From contig NZ_NRRS01000022.1 in the NCBI RefSeq assembly GCF_016583795.1, positions 1-53,685 of the forward strand: a stretch of 53,685 bases of DNA, in the 5' to 3' direction. The translations under genes and the position numbers were made by a program. Positions 1 to 10,904 of the stretch are shown one piece after another. Below the pieces are notes generated by a model that had not been told where the DNA came from, searched no databases, and saw only the letters and a list, made by a program, of their open reading frames with translations. This stretch comes from Rhabdochromatium marinum. GTDB taxonomy: Bacteria > Pseudomonadota > Gammaproteobacteria > Chromatiales > Chromatiaceae. Position 1 is the stretch's first letter. The number at the start of each line of letters is the position of its first letter.

Positions 1-117
1 CAGCGCGTGCATCAATTCGCCAAGAACATCAACCGCAACGTCTTTGAAGTAGCGGATCGCCTGTGGGTAAAGATCGCCCTCGACCCAGAGGAAGAAAAAC
101 TACGTATTCCAGGTTAG
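1..117 (+). CDS. 3' end of an unidentified gene
   Basis: An open frame enters from the left edge and runs 38 codons to a TAG at 115-117. The visible tail is mixed charged and hydrophobic, ending in a DPEEEK...RIPG segment. I do not recognise the family. It is called coding because the frame is open from the first base and is followed by a compositionally different, AT-richer stretch leading into the IscB remnant. The product could be anything; only the C-terminal 38 residues are in view. Confidence 0.4.
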   Translation, partial: QRVHQFAKNINRNVFEVADRLWVKIALDPEEEKLRIPG

Positions 118-221
118 GCGCGGTTTAAATATGCAATACTACCACCACGCCTTACTTGAACTGCTGGGATGGCGGTATGTGGCGTTATATTCTGGAAGCG
201 GCTGAGGGGGGTGCGGAATGA
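118..221. other. Non-coding stretch between unknown gene and IscB remnant
   Basis: About 100 bases of locally AT-richer sequence between the preceding stop codon and the point where similarity to the second IscB copy becomes clear (about 222-228). No HEARO-like leader, promoter or open frame is recognisable. This is probably the scar of the truncation that removed the 5' half of IscB copy 1. Confidence 0.4.
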
Positions 222-251
222 CGGCAACAGGGCGAACTCGCCGGTTATGAG

Positions 252-1019
252 GTGCGCGAATACCTGCTGGAGAAATGGCATCGCACCTGCGCTTATTGCG
301 GCGCACAGCAGGTTCCGCTGGAGATCGAGCACATCCAGCCCAGGAGCCGGGGCGGATCGGATCGAGTCTCCAATCTCACACTCGCCTGCCGCTCCTGCAA
401 TCAGCGCAAGGGGAATCAGCCGATTGAGGTGTTTCTGGCTCATCAACCCGAGCGGTTGCGCCGTATTCAGGCACAGGCCAAAGCACCGCTTCGTGATGCC
501 GCTGCGATCAATGCCACCCGCTGGGCGCTGTTTGAACAACTCAAGGCCACCGGCTTACCCGTGACCACGGGTTCAGGCGGCCAGACCAAATACAACCGTC
601 AGCGCCTCGGTATTCCCAAGACCCATGCACTTGATGCCGCCTGTGTCGGTCAACTCACCGCGCTCCATGGCTGGAACATCCCGACGCTCGCCATCAAGGC
701 CACCGGGCGCGGCTGTTACCAGCGTACCCGCCTGAATCGCTTCGGCTTTCCACGCGGTTATTTGATGCGTGAGAAGCGCGTTAAAGGATTCCAGACCGGA
801 GATCGGGTCATCGCTGAGGTGCCAAAGAGCAAGAAAGCCGGAACCCATCTTGGGCGCGTGGCCGTGCGTGCATCCGGGCGCTTCAATCTCCAGACCGCAA
901 CCGGTCTGGTTCAAGGCATTTCACACCGCCATTGCCGAGTGCTGCAACGCGCCGATGGCTATGGCTATGGCTATGCATTCACTCCAACCCAAACGGAGGC
1001 CGCTAGACCGGTGGGTTAA
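252..1019 (+). pseudogene. iscB: IscB-like RNA-guided nuclease, N-terminally truncated (HNH kept)
   Basis: IscB proteins are RNA-guided nucleases of IS200/IS605-type elements and relatives of the Cas9 ancestor. This 255-codon frame (GTG start; in-frame TGA at 219-221) begins shortly before the HNH domain. It shows an intact HNH: CxxC, an EIEHIQP histidine, RGG, a conserved Asn, and a second CxxC before NQRKG. It then shows RuvC-III (KTHALDAA) and the C-terminal target-interaction part. The PLMP motif, RuvC-I, the arginine-rich bridge helix and RuvC-II are missing, as is the upstream omega-RNA. It aligns closely with copy 2 (22582-23550) from Gly-Glu-Leu-Ala-Gly-Tyr onward. Without RuvC-I and RuvC-II it should not be a complete IscB; at most it could act as an HNH nickase-like fragment. 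Confidence 0.8.
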
Positions 1020-1065
1020 CCGCGCTACGCGCGGTGCGCTCTACCTCCTCGCCCTGAAGGGCGGG
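1019..1065 (+). repeat. Right-end hairpins of IscB copy 1
   Basis: Two adjacent inverted repeats. One is ACCGCGC-TAC-GCGCGGT at 1019-1035, overlapping the iscB stop codon. The other is CGCCCT-GA-AGGGCG at 1050-1063. Subterminal hairpins of this kind are what Y1 (HUH) transposases of the IS200/IS605 group recognise in single-stranded DNA. The second could also act as a transcription terminator for the iscB transcript, although the T-run after it is short (GGGTTTC). Confidence 0.6.
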
Positions 1066-1108
1066 GTTTCTCGCGCAAGACTGATGAATCAGGCCCAAGC
1101 AAGTCCAA

Positions 1109-3943
1109 TCAGGCCAGCCGCTTGCGCAGAGCATCCTCAAAACTGACAAACTCAGCACGCACCTCCGCCGCTAGCGAGGCGTCAAGCGCTTGCCCGTCCC
1201 GCTCCAGCTGCTCGATCTTATCAGCCAGCGCCGCTAGACGCTCGGCCCCGACATTCGCTGCTGCTCCATGCAGAGCATGAGCTAAACGGGTAATCATGGC
1301 CCGATCACTTTGCTCAATGGCCCGGCACAAGGCCTCCAGCTTGGGCGGCTGATCCTCCACGAACAACTCCAGTACCATCTGAACGCTCTCGACATCGTTA
1401 TCCAAGCGCATGAACAGCCCTTTCCAGTCGAACACCAAGAGCGATGAATAATGCGAATCCAACGTCGGCCTGGCCTCATCAATCCTCTTGGCTGCCGCTG
1501 TCTCTGCCACTTCTGCTTCCGCTTCAGCGTTATTCGCGGGCTTGGCACTCGGGTCCAGCTTCAGCCAGTGCCCGAGCGTTGCGGCCAGTTCCTGTGGTTG
1601 CAGCGGCTTGACCAGATAATCGCTCATCCCTGCCGTCAGGCAGCGTTCGCGATAACCGGGCATGGCATGCGCGGTCATGGCGATGATCGGCACAGCAGCA
1701 CCCGCCTCACGCGCCGCTTCAGCTTGGCGGATACGATGGATTGCCTCGAAACCATCCATGCGCGGCATTTGCATATCCATTAACACCAGATCGAAATGCC
1801 CGTTCTGCACAGCGGCAACGGCATCAGCGCCATTGGAGACGGTCTGAACATTCAGACCCAGGCGTTTCAACTGCGCCACGGCAATCTGCTGATTGACCGG
1901 ATTGTCTTCCGCCAACAGCACGCACCCCGCGCCCAGTAAGCTGTCTGGCACGTTATCTGCTGGGCTGTTCGGCACGGTATCCGGCACAGCATCCAGCGCT
2001 AGCACATCCTCTTCCGGCGCTGACGCTAACGCCGACACCGACGCCAACTCGAACACGGCACTGAACCAGAAGGTCGATCCCTCGCCCAAGCGACTGTCAA
2101 CTCCCGCCTGTCCTCCCATTAACTCCGCAAGCTGCTTGACGATCGCCAGCCCCAGTCCGGTGCCGCCAAAGCGGCGTGAGGTCGAGGCATCCACCTGACT
2201 GAACTTGGTAAACAGCCGATGCAGCTTGTCGGAAGAAATACCAATACCAGTATCACTGACCGCAAAATGCAGCCGTACCGACTGGTGCGGCTGCAACCGA
2301 TCGCCCTCATTGGAAGCCAGCCCCACCTTAAGACGCACCTCGCCCTGCTCGGTGAACTTAATGGCATTGCCAAGCAGGTTGAACAGCACCTGCCGCAGTC
2401 GGCCGGGATCCCCGTACAGATACCGGGGCACGGTGGTGGCGATGTCCAGATGCAAAGCCAGCCCCTGCGCACGCGGCTCGAGAATCGATATCACGCCGCT
2501 CAGCACATCATTCAGCGAAAAGTGCAAGCGCTCCAGTCTGAGCTTGCCGGCCTCGACCTTGGCAAAATCAAGAAAATCATTGACCAGCACCAGTAGCGCG
2601 TTGCCACACTCGCGGATGGTTGTGACCTGATGCCGCTGCTCGGACCCCAGCGCGGTATCAAGCAACAGATCGGCCATACCAATCACGCCATTCAGGGGGG
2701 TGCGGATTTCATGGGTGACATTGGCGAGAAATTCACTTTTGGCGTGATTGGCGCTTTCGGCCTGTTCGGCCAGCCGGGTGGCCTGCTCGATGGTCTGTTG
2801 CAGTTCAGCATAGGTGCGCGCATTGGCAATGGCCAAACCGCACAGGCTGGTAATCGCCAGGCCAAGGTTGTAATAGCGCGCGCGATATTGCGGAAAGGCA
2901 ATCCCGCGCAACACCACCATACCCAACACCTGATGCCCGTAGTCAATGCGCAGCACAAAGCCGGTTTCATCGGGCAACTCCATGCCGGGTGTCTTGAGCT
3001 GATCGAGCCACTGTTGCACAATCGGAATTGACAGCTGACGCTCGGGCATTGACCACCCATGCACAGCCCCCACACGTCCGTCATGCACCTCGACATAGTG
3101 GAATTCGCGACAGCCAAAGAGCATTGAGAACAGCTCCTGAATGCGCTGGATCGTGGTCGGCTCATCAGCGATGTCGGACAGGCGCATCAGCAAATCCAGC
3201 GCCATGGCGTGATCGGCCAGCTTGCGTTTGGAGTCCGCCAGCTCTGCGCGCAGGCGCGCCTGCTGCTGGCGATGACGCCAGGCATTAATCTGCCGCTCCA
3301 GCAAGGCGCGCAAATACTCCCGACCCACAAACAACCGGCGCCAGGGCCGATCCAGATAGGCGGCCAGCTCGGTGAGCTGCTGGGCGATGCGCTCATCCGA
3401 AACCGTTTCCAACCACAGCAGCTCGCGCGCCGATTCCTGAAAAAAAGCCCGTGCCGTGGCCTGATCAAAGCCCCAGGCGGATAAATGCTCGCGCCAATGC
3501 AGAATCCAGCCTCCATTGAGCAACCAGGCACCATTGGCGAGCTGGCGCTCCAGCAGATCGCGCCCGGCCAGCAACTCGGTGCAATGCTGTACCGGAACCA
3601 TGACCGAGCGCTCGGCGCCAGCTGCCAAGGATGCAGGGGCCGATGACGGTGGGGACGCAGCCCCAGAGCCAGAGGTTAATCCGTGCGCTGGGCTCCCAGG
3701 GCATCCGGCACGCAGCCCCTCGCAGGTTCCCAGCACCAGGCTGTCGGTACAGTCATTAGGCTCGACATCACGCGCGCGACTGACCAACAGACAGCGTCCC
3801 GTGCGCCCGAGACAGGAGGCCGGCAGCGACAGCAGATGGACATCCGCGCCATCCAGACCGGCAAACACCGCCTGCACATCCGCCCAGTAATGGGCGCAGA
3901 CATGAATGCACAACAAGGGTGAGGCAGGGGTATCGTCCGACAT
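1109..3943 (-). CDS. Hybrid sensor histidine kinase with DUF1638-like input domain
   Basis: 944-residue multidomain kinase. Residues about 8-215 look like DUF1638, a cysteine-rich domain otherwise seen beside corrinoid methyltransferases: a VLGTCEGL segment, [14 protein letters not shown] (Cys121), and GGWILHW. Residues 220-395 are a coiled coil plus a GAF-like region. HisKA (phosphosite His411 in [10 protein letters not shown]), HATPase (N box [22 protein letters not shown]), a receiver (Asp723 in [11 protein letters not shown]) and an Hpt domain (His889) follow. No DNA-binding output or membrane segment is evident, so the phosphate must go to another protein. It is last in the seven-gene minus-strand run, 52 bp after the UroD-like gene. 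The DUF1638 assignment is from remembered motif layout; the kinase parts are certain. Confidence 0.88.
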   Translation of the reverse strand: MSDDTPASPLLCIHVCAHYWADVQAVFAGLDGADVHLLSLPASCLGRTGRCLLVSRARDVEPNDCTDSLVLGTCEGLRAGCPGSPAHGLTSGSGAASPPSSAPASLAAGAERSVMVPVQHCTELLAGRDLLERQLANGAWLLNGGWILHWREHLSAWGFDQATARAFFQESARELLWLETVSDERIAQQLTELAAYLDRPWRRLFVGREYLRALLERQINAWRHRQQQARLRAELADSKRKLADHAMALDLLMRLSDIADEPTTIQRIQELFSMLFGCREFHYVEVHDGRVGAVHGWSMPERQLSIPIVQQWLDQLKTPGMELPDETGFVLRIDYGHQVLGMVVLRGIAFPQYRARYYNLGLAITSLCGLAIANARTYAELQQTIEQATRLAEQAESANHAKSEFLANVTHEIRTPLNGVIGMADLLLDTALGSEQRHQVTTIRECGNALLVLVNDFLDFAKVEAGKLRLERLHFSLNDVLSGVISILEPRAQGLALHLDIATTVPRYLYGDPGRLRQVLFNLLGNAIKFTEQGEVRLKVGLASNEGDRLQPHQSVRLHFAVSDTGIGISSDKLHRLFTKFSQVDASTSRRFGGTGLGLAIVKQLAELMGGQAGVDSRLGEGSTFWFSAVFELASVSALASAPEEDVLALDAVPDTVPNSPADNVPDSLLGAGCVLLAEDNPVNQQIAVAQLKRLGLNVQTVSNGADAVAAVQNGHFDLVLMDMQMPRMDGFEAIHRIRQAEAAREAGAAVPIIAMTAHAMPGYRERCLTAGMSDYLVKPLQPQELAATLGHWLKLDPSAKPANNAEAEAEVAETAAAKRIDEARPTLDSHYSSLLVFDWKGLFMRLDNDVESVQMVLELFVEDQPPKLEALCRAIEQSDRAMITRLAHALHGAAANVGAERLAALADKIEQLERDGQALDASLAAEVRAEFVSFEDALRKRLA

Positions 3944-3995
3944 TCAGGCCACCGGCAGCACCCGCGATCCAGTCGCGGCGCGGCATGCGCGTGAC

Positions 3996-5087
3996 TTAGT
4001 CCGTAACGGTGGCGTCCTGCGCAATCCAGTCGAGTGGATAGCGTCCCCAGCGTTCAACGGCGTCGGCAATGGCCAGCAAGGTCTCCTCCGGAACCTGAAA
4101 GGGAATCTCGCCATGATTGTCTGAGAGGATGAAACCACCGCCCGGTCCAGCGGCGGCAATAGCTTGCTTCACCGCCTGCTCGGCAGCAGCCGTGTCCCAG
4201 GTGCGCATGGCGATGCCGTTCAGATTGCCCAGCAGGGTCAACTGCCCGGCTGCCGCGCGCTTGAGTTGCCCCAGATCATCGTCGGCACTGACCCCGATCA
4301 CCGCCGCTCCGGTCGCTGGCAGATCCTCAATAATGCGCACACAGCGCCCGGAGGCAAAGTGCATGGCCACCGGCCCCTGGATTTGAGCAATGGTGCGGGT
4401 GGCAATGACTTTGCCCCGCCGTCGGAAATCCTCCGGCCGCGAGATGGTCTGCGAGGACACCGGATCAAAATAGCAAATCGCCGTGGCACCGGCCTTGAGT
4501 TGCGCATTGGCCCAGTCCACACAAAACACCTCGTTGAGCCGCATCAGATGATCGAACAGCTCCGGGTGCTCGTACAGCAGGGTCAGATAGCGCTCGAACC
4601 CGAGCTGCATCACCGGCAGGGAAAAGGGCGCCATCACCACTCCGATGATGGGCGTTGCGCCATCGCGGGCGCGCAAACCGGCAATGGCGTCCAGCACGCG
4701 CCTGAGATCCGGGGATTCCGCCACCCGTGGCGGCTGCAACTGGCGGATCGACTCCAGATCGCGCACCAGCGGCCCCCCGCAATTGGGCGGTCCATTGTCG
4801 AGATAGATGACCTCCGCGCCCCAGGCTTTGGTCTCAATGGCGGCGTAGAAAAAGGCGTAGTAGCAATCGTTGCGATACTTGAGGCGCATGCGCCACTGGC
4901 CTTCGATCACATGCTGCGGATCGGCGAAATAGTCGTGAATGGACAGCCCCAGTTCACGCGCGCCGTGCATGGTCAGCAGCAAAAACAGCGGCACCCGATC
5001 TGGCTCGGACTGCCCAAGCGTGGTCAGTACCCGCTGCAATGAGGTCATGACTGGCGACAGCTGGGATGCAGGGCGCTGGCTGGTCAT
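3996..5087 (-). CDS. UroD/MtaA-family methyltransferase-like protein
   Basis: 363-residue TIM-barrel protein of the uroporphyrinogen decarboxylase superfamily. The branch resembles MtaA/MtbA/CmuA enzymes, which move methyl groups between a corrinoid protein and another acceptor, rather than HemE. Pairing with a corrinoid protein gene (ATGA overlap of 4 bases at its start) supports this. In MtaA-type enzymes zinc is held by a His-x-Cys and a distant Cys. Here the equivalents appear to be His243-Phe-Ala245 and a SDNHGEIP segment with His325, so the usual cysteines are absent. The protein may bind metal differently, use another substrate, or act as a sensor. The substrate cannot be told from sequence. 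It is followed 52 bp later by the DUF1638-kinase gene, suggesting one functional unit. Confidence 0.8.
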   Translation of the reverse strand: MTSQRPASQLSPVMTSLQRVLTTLGQSEPDRVPLFLLLTMHGARELGLSIHDYFADPQHVIEGQWRMRLKYRNDCYYAFFYAAIETKAWGAEVIYLDNGPPNCGGPLVRDLESIRQLQPPRVAESPDLRRVLDAIAGLRARDGATPIIGVVMAPFSLPVMQLGFERYLTLLYEHPELFDHLMRLNEVFCVDWANAQLKAGATAICYFDPVSSQTISRPEDFRRRGKVIATRTIAQIQGPVAMHFASGRCVRIIEDLPATGAAVIGVSADDDLGQLKRAAAGQLTLLGNLNGIAMRTWDTAAAEQAVKQAIAAAGPGGGFILSDNHGEIPFQVPEETLLAIADAVERWGRYPLDWIAQDATVTD

Positions 5088-5761
5088 GGCGTCAGGGCCT
5101 CCTCAGCAGCGCGTACCAACTCCAGCGCATCGGCGGCACTGGCACCGGCTGCATCAGCCCCCACCTCCTGACACAGATTGGGATCGAAGCGGAAGGGTGC
5201 ACCGCCGACCAAAATCCGTGGACACTGCCCGGCGGCATTCAAAGCGGTGCGCAACTCTTTGATGCGTAGCGCCGCTGGCAACATCAACACCGACAGCAGC
5301 AACACCTGAATCTGATCGCGCACCACATGAGCGGCCAGGGTGGTGGGATCGGTAGTGCCATAGTCACAGAGCTGATAACCACTGGCACGCAAGACCGCGC
5401 AGACCATGCGCTTACCCAGCAGATGGTAGTCATCCAGCGTGGAAATGCCGATGTTGATGTTATGCGCGCGCAGCGACCTGGCCGCCGGGCTGTGCGAGTC
5501 CTCGTCATCCCCCAAAGGCAAGGGCGTCAGGGGCGGTAGCTTTGTGATCAGCTCCTCGCACAGCCGTCCGCTCATATAGACCTGCGACAGCGAAAGCTCG
5601 CCCTGCTCCCACTGCTCGCCCACATACTCCAGGGCCGGCACCACCAGATAATCAATGGGCACCAGCGGATCCTTGGCACCAGCGCTGGCGACCATCTCCT
5701 CAATTTTGAGCCGATCCATCGCCAGCAGTGCTTCCACAAATGCCGTAACCATTGCTTCCAT
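5084..5761 (-). CDS. Corrinoid (B12)-binding protein, MtbC/MetH-like
   Basis: 225 residues with the two-part layout of methyltransferase corrinoid proteins. An N-terminal helical cap (residues 1-95) includes VPALEYVGEQWEQGELSLSQV. A B12-binding Rossmann domain carries the base-off motif as Asp111-Tyr-His113-Leu-Leu-Gly116, then SVLMLPA and VGGAPFRF in place of the usual later motifs. His113 would be the lower axial cobalt ligand. The gene overlaps the UroD-like gene by 4 bases (ATGA), implying translational coupling. It lies 63 bp behind the pucC/lhaA-family gene on the same strand, so it probably shares the bch transcript. The photoreceptor-type B12 domains (CarH, AerR/PpaA) were considered, but the cap and motif fit the methyltransferase type better. 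Confidence 0.85.
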   Translation of the reverse strand: MEAMVTAFVEALLAMDRLKIEEMVASAGAKDPLVPIDYLVVPALEYVGEQWEQGELSLSQVYMSGRLCEELITKLPPLTPLPLGDDEDSHSPAARSLRAHNINIGISTLDDYHLLGKRMVCAVLRASGYQLCDYGTTDPTTLAAHVVRDQIQVLLLSVLMLPAALRIKELRTALNAAGQCPRILVGGAPFRFDPNLCQEVGADAAGASAADALELVRAAEEALTP

Positions 5762-5824
5762 TGCCGGCTCCCCTGGTTAGCCAGCCCCCATCCAACCATG
5801 GATGCTGGGGCCGAACACTACAAT
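5762..5824 (-). other. Spacer with bulged hairpin between pucC/lhaA and the corrinoid gene
   Basis: Read on the minus strand, the 63-bp gap can fold as CCAG-CATCC, a six-base loop, then GGATG-GGGG-CTGG. That gives two short helices with an internal bulge. No run of T follows, so it is not a convincing intrinsic terminator. It may be a processing or stability element that separates the bch part of the message from the corrinoid module. Confidence 0.3.
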
Positions 5825-7264
5825 CTAAAGCATTTCAGAAATACCAAACTTCTTGGGTGCGTCGAGTTCAGGCTGATTCTTTTTCAGCAACAGCGGAATG
5901 ACCACCACCAAAGTGGCCAACAGCAGCACAATCTCCATGTAATAGACCACCCCGTAGCTGAAGGCCGGCCCGGACAGCTCGCTGCCAATCCAACCTTCCT
6001 CAACCATAAAGCTGACCAGATCGCGCACCGCACCACCGATGAAAATCGCACCACCCTGCGCCGTGGCCTGCACCGCGCCCCAGGCGCCGAGCGCCAAACC
6101 GGTGTGCCCGCCCTGGGCCAGCCCCATCGCAGCCGTCAGGGTGCCTACCGCAAAGAGCCCGCCCCCAAAGCCGATCAGGCCAGCGCCGGTGCGAAACAGC
6201 CAAGGCATACTGAAAGAGCCGGCGATAATCACCGCCGCAAAGGCAAACAGCCCCAGCGCCGCGCCAATGACACTCATCCGGTTGGGGTTGCCGCCCTTGG
6301 TGAGCAGCCAGCCGGCCAGTGAGAAGGCGATCAGTGTACCGCCGGCCCAGATGGCGGTCAGCAGCGTGGTCTGCGACACCGACAGCCCCAGCACCTCACC
6401 GCCATAGGGTTCGAGCAGAATGTCCTGCATACTGAAGGCGGCGGTGCCCAACCCCACCGCAATCAACAAGCGCGCGGCATAGCGATCCTCCACAAAGGCC
6501 TTCCAGGTCGCGGAGAACTTGGGTGCGCGTACCGGATTGGCCGCCCGCTTGCGATCCACCGCTTCCTGACGCCAGAGCGCGGTAATATTCAGCAGGATGG
6601 TCGCTGCCGCCGTGGCCTGAATCACCTGAATCAGTTTCACCTGGGTGAAATCGCGCAGGAAGAAGCCATAGAGAATCGCGCTGAGCAGCATGCCCAGCAG
6701 CAGAGTGACATAGAGCAGCGCCACCACCCGCGGCCGAGCTTCCTTGGGCGCCAGATCGGTCGCCAAGGCCAAACCGGCGGTCTGAGTGGTATGCAGTCCG
6801 GCGCCGACCATTAGAAAAGCCATGGCCGCAGCGATGTAGCCCATGAAGGCCATCTGATTGCCTTCCGCTGACATCAGCAGCAGCGCAAAGGGCATGAAGG
6901 TGAAGCCGCCAAACTGCAACAGGGTGCCCCACCAGATATAGGGTACCCGCCGCAGCCCAAAGGCCGAGTGGTGATAATCGGAACGGTGACCGATCAGTGC
7001 GCGCAGCGGCGCGAACACCAGCGGCAGGGCAACCATCAGGGACACCAGCCACACCGGCATGCCCAGCTCCACCACCATGACCCGGTTCAGGGTGCCATTG
7101 AGCAGCACCACAGCAGCGCCAACCGAGATCTGGAACAGCGACAGCCGCAGCAAGCGTGGCAACGGCAAGTCATCGGTGGCAGCGTCTGCAAAGGGCAGGA
7201 AGCGGATCAACAGCTGCATGCCGATCTGTTTGAGTTCGTCTATCGTGGATCTGTTACTGGCCAT
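5825..7264 (-). CDS. lhaA: PucC/LhaA-family light-harvesting assembly protein
   Basis: 479-residue polytopic membrane protein with about 12 predicted helices, of the BCD (bacteriochlorophyll delivery) branch of the major facilitator superfamily. Marks include LRLSLFQISVG near residue 40, GTLNRVMVVELG, FGLRRVPYIWWGT and the glycine-rich helices near residue 380. Family members LhaA and PucC assist assembly of LH1 or LH2 and may deliver bacteriochlorophyll. It follows bchB by 84 bp on the same strand, where bchH-bchL-bchM would stand in the common bchFNBHLM-lhaA-puh order. The choice between LhaA, PucC and the bchG-linked homologue is not secure. The start has an acceptable ATG; the next gene downstream is the corrinoid protein. 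Confidence 0.85.
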   Translation of the reverse strand: MASNRSTIDELKQIGMQLLIRFLPFADAATDDLPLPRLLRLSLFQISVGAAVVLLNGTLNRVMVVELGMPVWLVSLMVALPLVFAPLRALIGHRSDYHHSAFGLRRVPYIWWGTLLQFGGFTFMPFALLLMSAEGNQMAFMGYIAAAMAFLMVGAGLHTTQTAGLALATDLAPKEARPRVVALLYVTLLLGMLLSAILYGFFLRDFTQVKLIQVIQATAAATILLNITALWRQEAVDRKRAANPVRAPKFSATWKAFVEDRYAARLLIAVGLGTAAFSMQDILLEPYGGEVLGLSVSQTTLLTAIWAGGTLIAFSLAGWLLTKGGNPNRMSVIGAALGLFAFAAVIIAGSFSMPWLFRTGAGLIGFGGGLFAVGTLTAAMGLAQGGHTGLALGAWGAVQATAQGGAIFIGGAVRDLVSFMVEEGWIGSELSGPAFSYGVVYYMEIVLLLATLVVVIPLLLKKNQPELDAPKKFGISEML

Positions 7265-7348
7265 TTTTTCAGGTACTTAGGTATCAGGGATCTTAGGGGT
7301 TCAACCAAGGAGGGATGTCAACCACGGATGCGAGGTGACGGAGCCCGC

Positions 7349-8920
7349 TTAACGGCTAAAGTGCGCCTTGGCTTCGTAGAGCGTCTCAACGCTGATCTGG
7401 CTCAAACCACGCTCGCGGGCAAAGTGCTCGGTGTTGCGACGCGCCTTGCCACGGACAAAAAACGGAATTTTGCGCAGCTCCTTCTCGGCTTCCGGCTCCC
7501 AGCGCGGCGCATCGGCCTCAGCTGGCGTATCAGGTTGCGGCGCCGCTGTGGTTTCCTCAGCGGCCGGTGAGCGCTGCACTTGCGGCACCTCACCGTCATG
7601 GAACTCCACATCCTCGCGGAACATGGTAATCAGATGCTCTTCCAGGCCCATCATCAGCGGATGCACCCAGGTGTCGAAGATCACATTGGCGCCTTCAAAC
7701 CCCATCTGTGGTGCATAGCGCGCCGGAAAATCCTGCACATGCACTGGCGAGGAAATCACCGCACAGGGCAGCCCCAGCCGCTTAGCGATATGACGCTCCA
7801 TCTGGGTGCCCAACACCAACTCCGGGTGCAACTCAGCGACCCGCGCCTCGACCGCCAAATAGTCATCAGTGATCAGCGCCTCAACACCGATCCGCTCGGC
7901 CAGCGCGCGTAGCTCGCGAGCAAATTCGCGGCTGTAGGTGCCAATGCCAACGACATCGAAGCCAAGTTCCTCGCGCGCGATGCGTTCGGCGGCGATCACA
8001 TGGGTGGCGTCACCGAAAATAAACACCCTTTTGCCGGTCAGGTAAGTCGAATCCACCGAACGCGAGAACCACGGCAGACGGGTGCGGGCGCGCGCCAGTG
8101 CCGGCTCCGGGTCGAGTCCGGTCAGCCGTCCGACTTCAAGCAGAAAGTCTCGCGTGGCCCCCACGCCAATGGGAACCGTGCGCACCCAAGGCTGCTTGAA
8201 CATGCGCTCCAGCCACACACAGGTGTCATGGGCGATTTCCGGATACAGGCAGACATTGAAGTCGCCATCTGGAATGCGCGCCAGATCGGCCGGACTGGCC
8301 CCGGCGGGTGCCACCAGATGCACATCCACCCCCAGCGAATCCAGCAATCGCGTCACCTCAGTGACATCGTCACGACAGCGAAAGCCCAGCGCCGTGGGCC
8401 CCAGTAGGTTGGCACGCGGGCGCCGTCCCTCGGCTTGGGCGCGGGCGGCCGGATCAGCGGCCCCGTCAAGCGGCGGACGGCCATGCAGCAGCGCGCGCAC
8501 CAGTTGATGGAAGGTTTCGCTTGCGCCCCAGTGCTCCTTGCGGGTAAAGGCCGGCAACTCCAGCGGTACCACCGGAATCTCAAAGCCCATGCCTTCAGCC
8601 AAAGCACCGGGCTGGTCCTGCAAAAGTTCCGCCGTACAGGCCTCGCCCACCAGCAGAGCCTGGGGCTGAAAGCGCGCCACGGTGTCGCTTAGGCGCGCCT
8701 TCACCAGTTGCGCGGTATCGCCGCCGAGATCGCGCGCCTGGAAACTGGTATAGCTCACCGGCGGGCGCGCTGCCGAGCGTGCGATCATGGTAAAGAGTAA
8801 ATCGGCATAGCTGTCGCCCAGGGGCGCGTGCAACACCAGATGCACGGCATCCATGGAGGCGGCAACGCGCATGGCGCCGATGTGCGGTGGGCCTTCGTAG
8901 CTCCAAAGGGTCAATTCCAT
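7349..8920 (-). CDS. bchB: Light-independent protochlorophyllide reductase subunit B
   Basis: 523-residue BchB, the nitrogenase-like catalytic partner of BchN in dark-operative protochlorophyllide reductase. It starts [20 protein letters not shown]. It carries Asp36 (LGDSYAD), the unusual aspartate ligand of the [4Fe-4S] cluster shared with BchN. The C-terminal small domain (about 470-523) ends in [16 protein letters not shown], typical of the family, after an alanine/proline-rich linker. It lies 21 bp after bchN. The reductase component BchL is not encoded in this window. Confidence 0.96.
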   Translation of the reverse strand: MELTLWSYEGPPHIGAMRVAASMDAVHLVLHAPLGDSYADLLFTMIARSAARPPVSYTSFQARDLGGDTAQLVKARLSDTVARFQPQALLVGEACTAELLQDQPGALAEGMGFEIPVVPLELPAFTRKEHWGASETFHQLVRALLHGRPPLDGAADPAARAQAEGRRPRANLLGPTALGFRCRDDVTEVTRLLDSLGVDVHLVAPAGASPADLARIPDGDFNVCLYPEIAHDTCVWLERMFKQPWVRTVPIGVGATRDFLLEVGRLTGLDPEPALARARTRLPWFSRSVDSTYLTGKRVFIFGDATHVIAAERIAREELGFDVVGIGTYSREFARELRALAERIGVEALITDDYLAVEARVAELHPELVLGTQMERHIAKRLGLPCAVISSPVHVQDFPARYAPQMGFEGANVIFDTWVHPLMMGLEEHLITMFREDVEFHDGEVPQVQRSPAAEETTAAPQPDTPAEADAPRWEPEAEKELRKIPFFVRGKARRNTEHFARERGLSQISVETLYEAKAHFSR

Positions 8921-8941
8921 GGCTGTATTCCCAAGTAGATC

Positions 8942-10704
<1,763 letters not shown>

Positions 10705-10877
10705 GAGAAGTGATGGCTCGATAAGGTCAACGCACGCGAAATCAGGCGGCTTCCAGAGTAAGCCTCCTTGCAGATGAGTCGGTTACTTTATCAGACTTGC
10801 AAGGCTCGGGTAGCGCCGAGGCATCCAGGCCCATTGCCAAGCCCACCAATCATACCTGCAATGGCGGCTGGGGAAAA

Positions 10878-10904
10878 ATTATGCCCGCGCCCGGTCTATG
10901 TCAA
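10878..10904 (-). promoter_or_regulatory. Putative sigma-70 promoter of bchF operon
   Basis: On the minus strand a perfect TTGACA (-35) occupies 10904-10899. It is followed after 15 bases by CATAAT (-10, 5 of 6 matches) at 10883-10878. The spacer is shorter than the optimal 17, as is common for regulated photosynthesis promoters. The -35 box is part of the left PpsR-like site, so repressor binding would block polymerase. Confidence 0.55.

Larger units (their letters stand above)
222..1087 (+). mobile_element. IscB element copy 1, 5'-truncated
   Basis: Remnant of an IS200/IS605-type (ISC) insertion element. It has the 3' two thirds of an iscB gene followed by a right end with two hairpins: a 7-bp perfect stem at 1019-1035 overlapping the stop codon, and a GCCCT-GA-AGGGC stem near 1050-1065 followed by GGGGTTTCTCGCG. 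The same end is present downstream of copy 2 (23550-23618), and the two stay alike through AAGACTGATGA (1077-1087). No left end and no guide-RNA leader are present. The right edge lies about 20 bp from the stop codon of the convergent kinase gene, so the insertion did not disrupt it. Confidence 0.7.

Noticed and set aside
1050-1070. CRISPR-like repeat, because the GCCCTGAAGG hairpin appears at several places
   Set aside because: It occurs only at the ends of the two IscB elements, with no array of spacers; it is an element-end hairpin.
4164-5042. 292-codon plus-strand frame over the UroD-like gene
   Set aside because: Antisense shadow; the minus-strand gene has family motifs and operon context.
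5084-5761. AerR/PpaA- or CarH-type B12 photoreceptor
   Set aside because: Tempting because of the photosynthesis context, but the protein has the methyltransferase-type helical cap and DxHxxG motif and is coupled to a methyltransferase-like gene; no DNA-binding domain.
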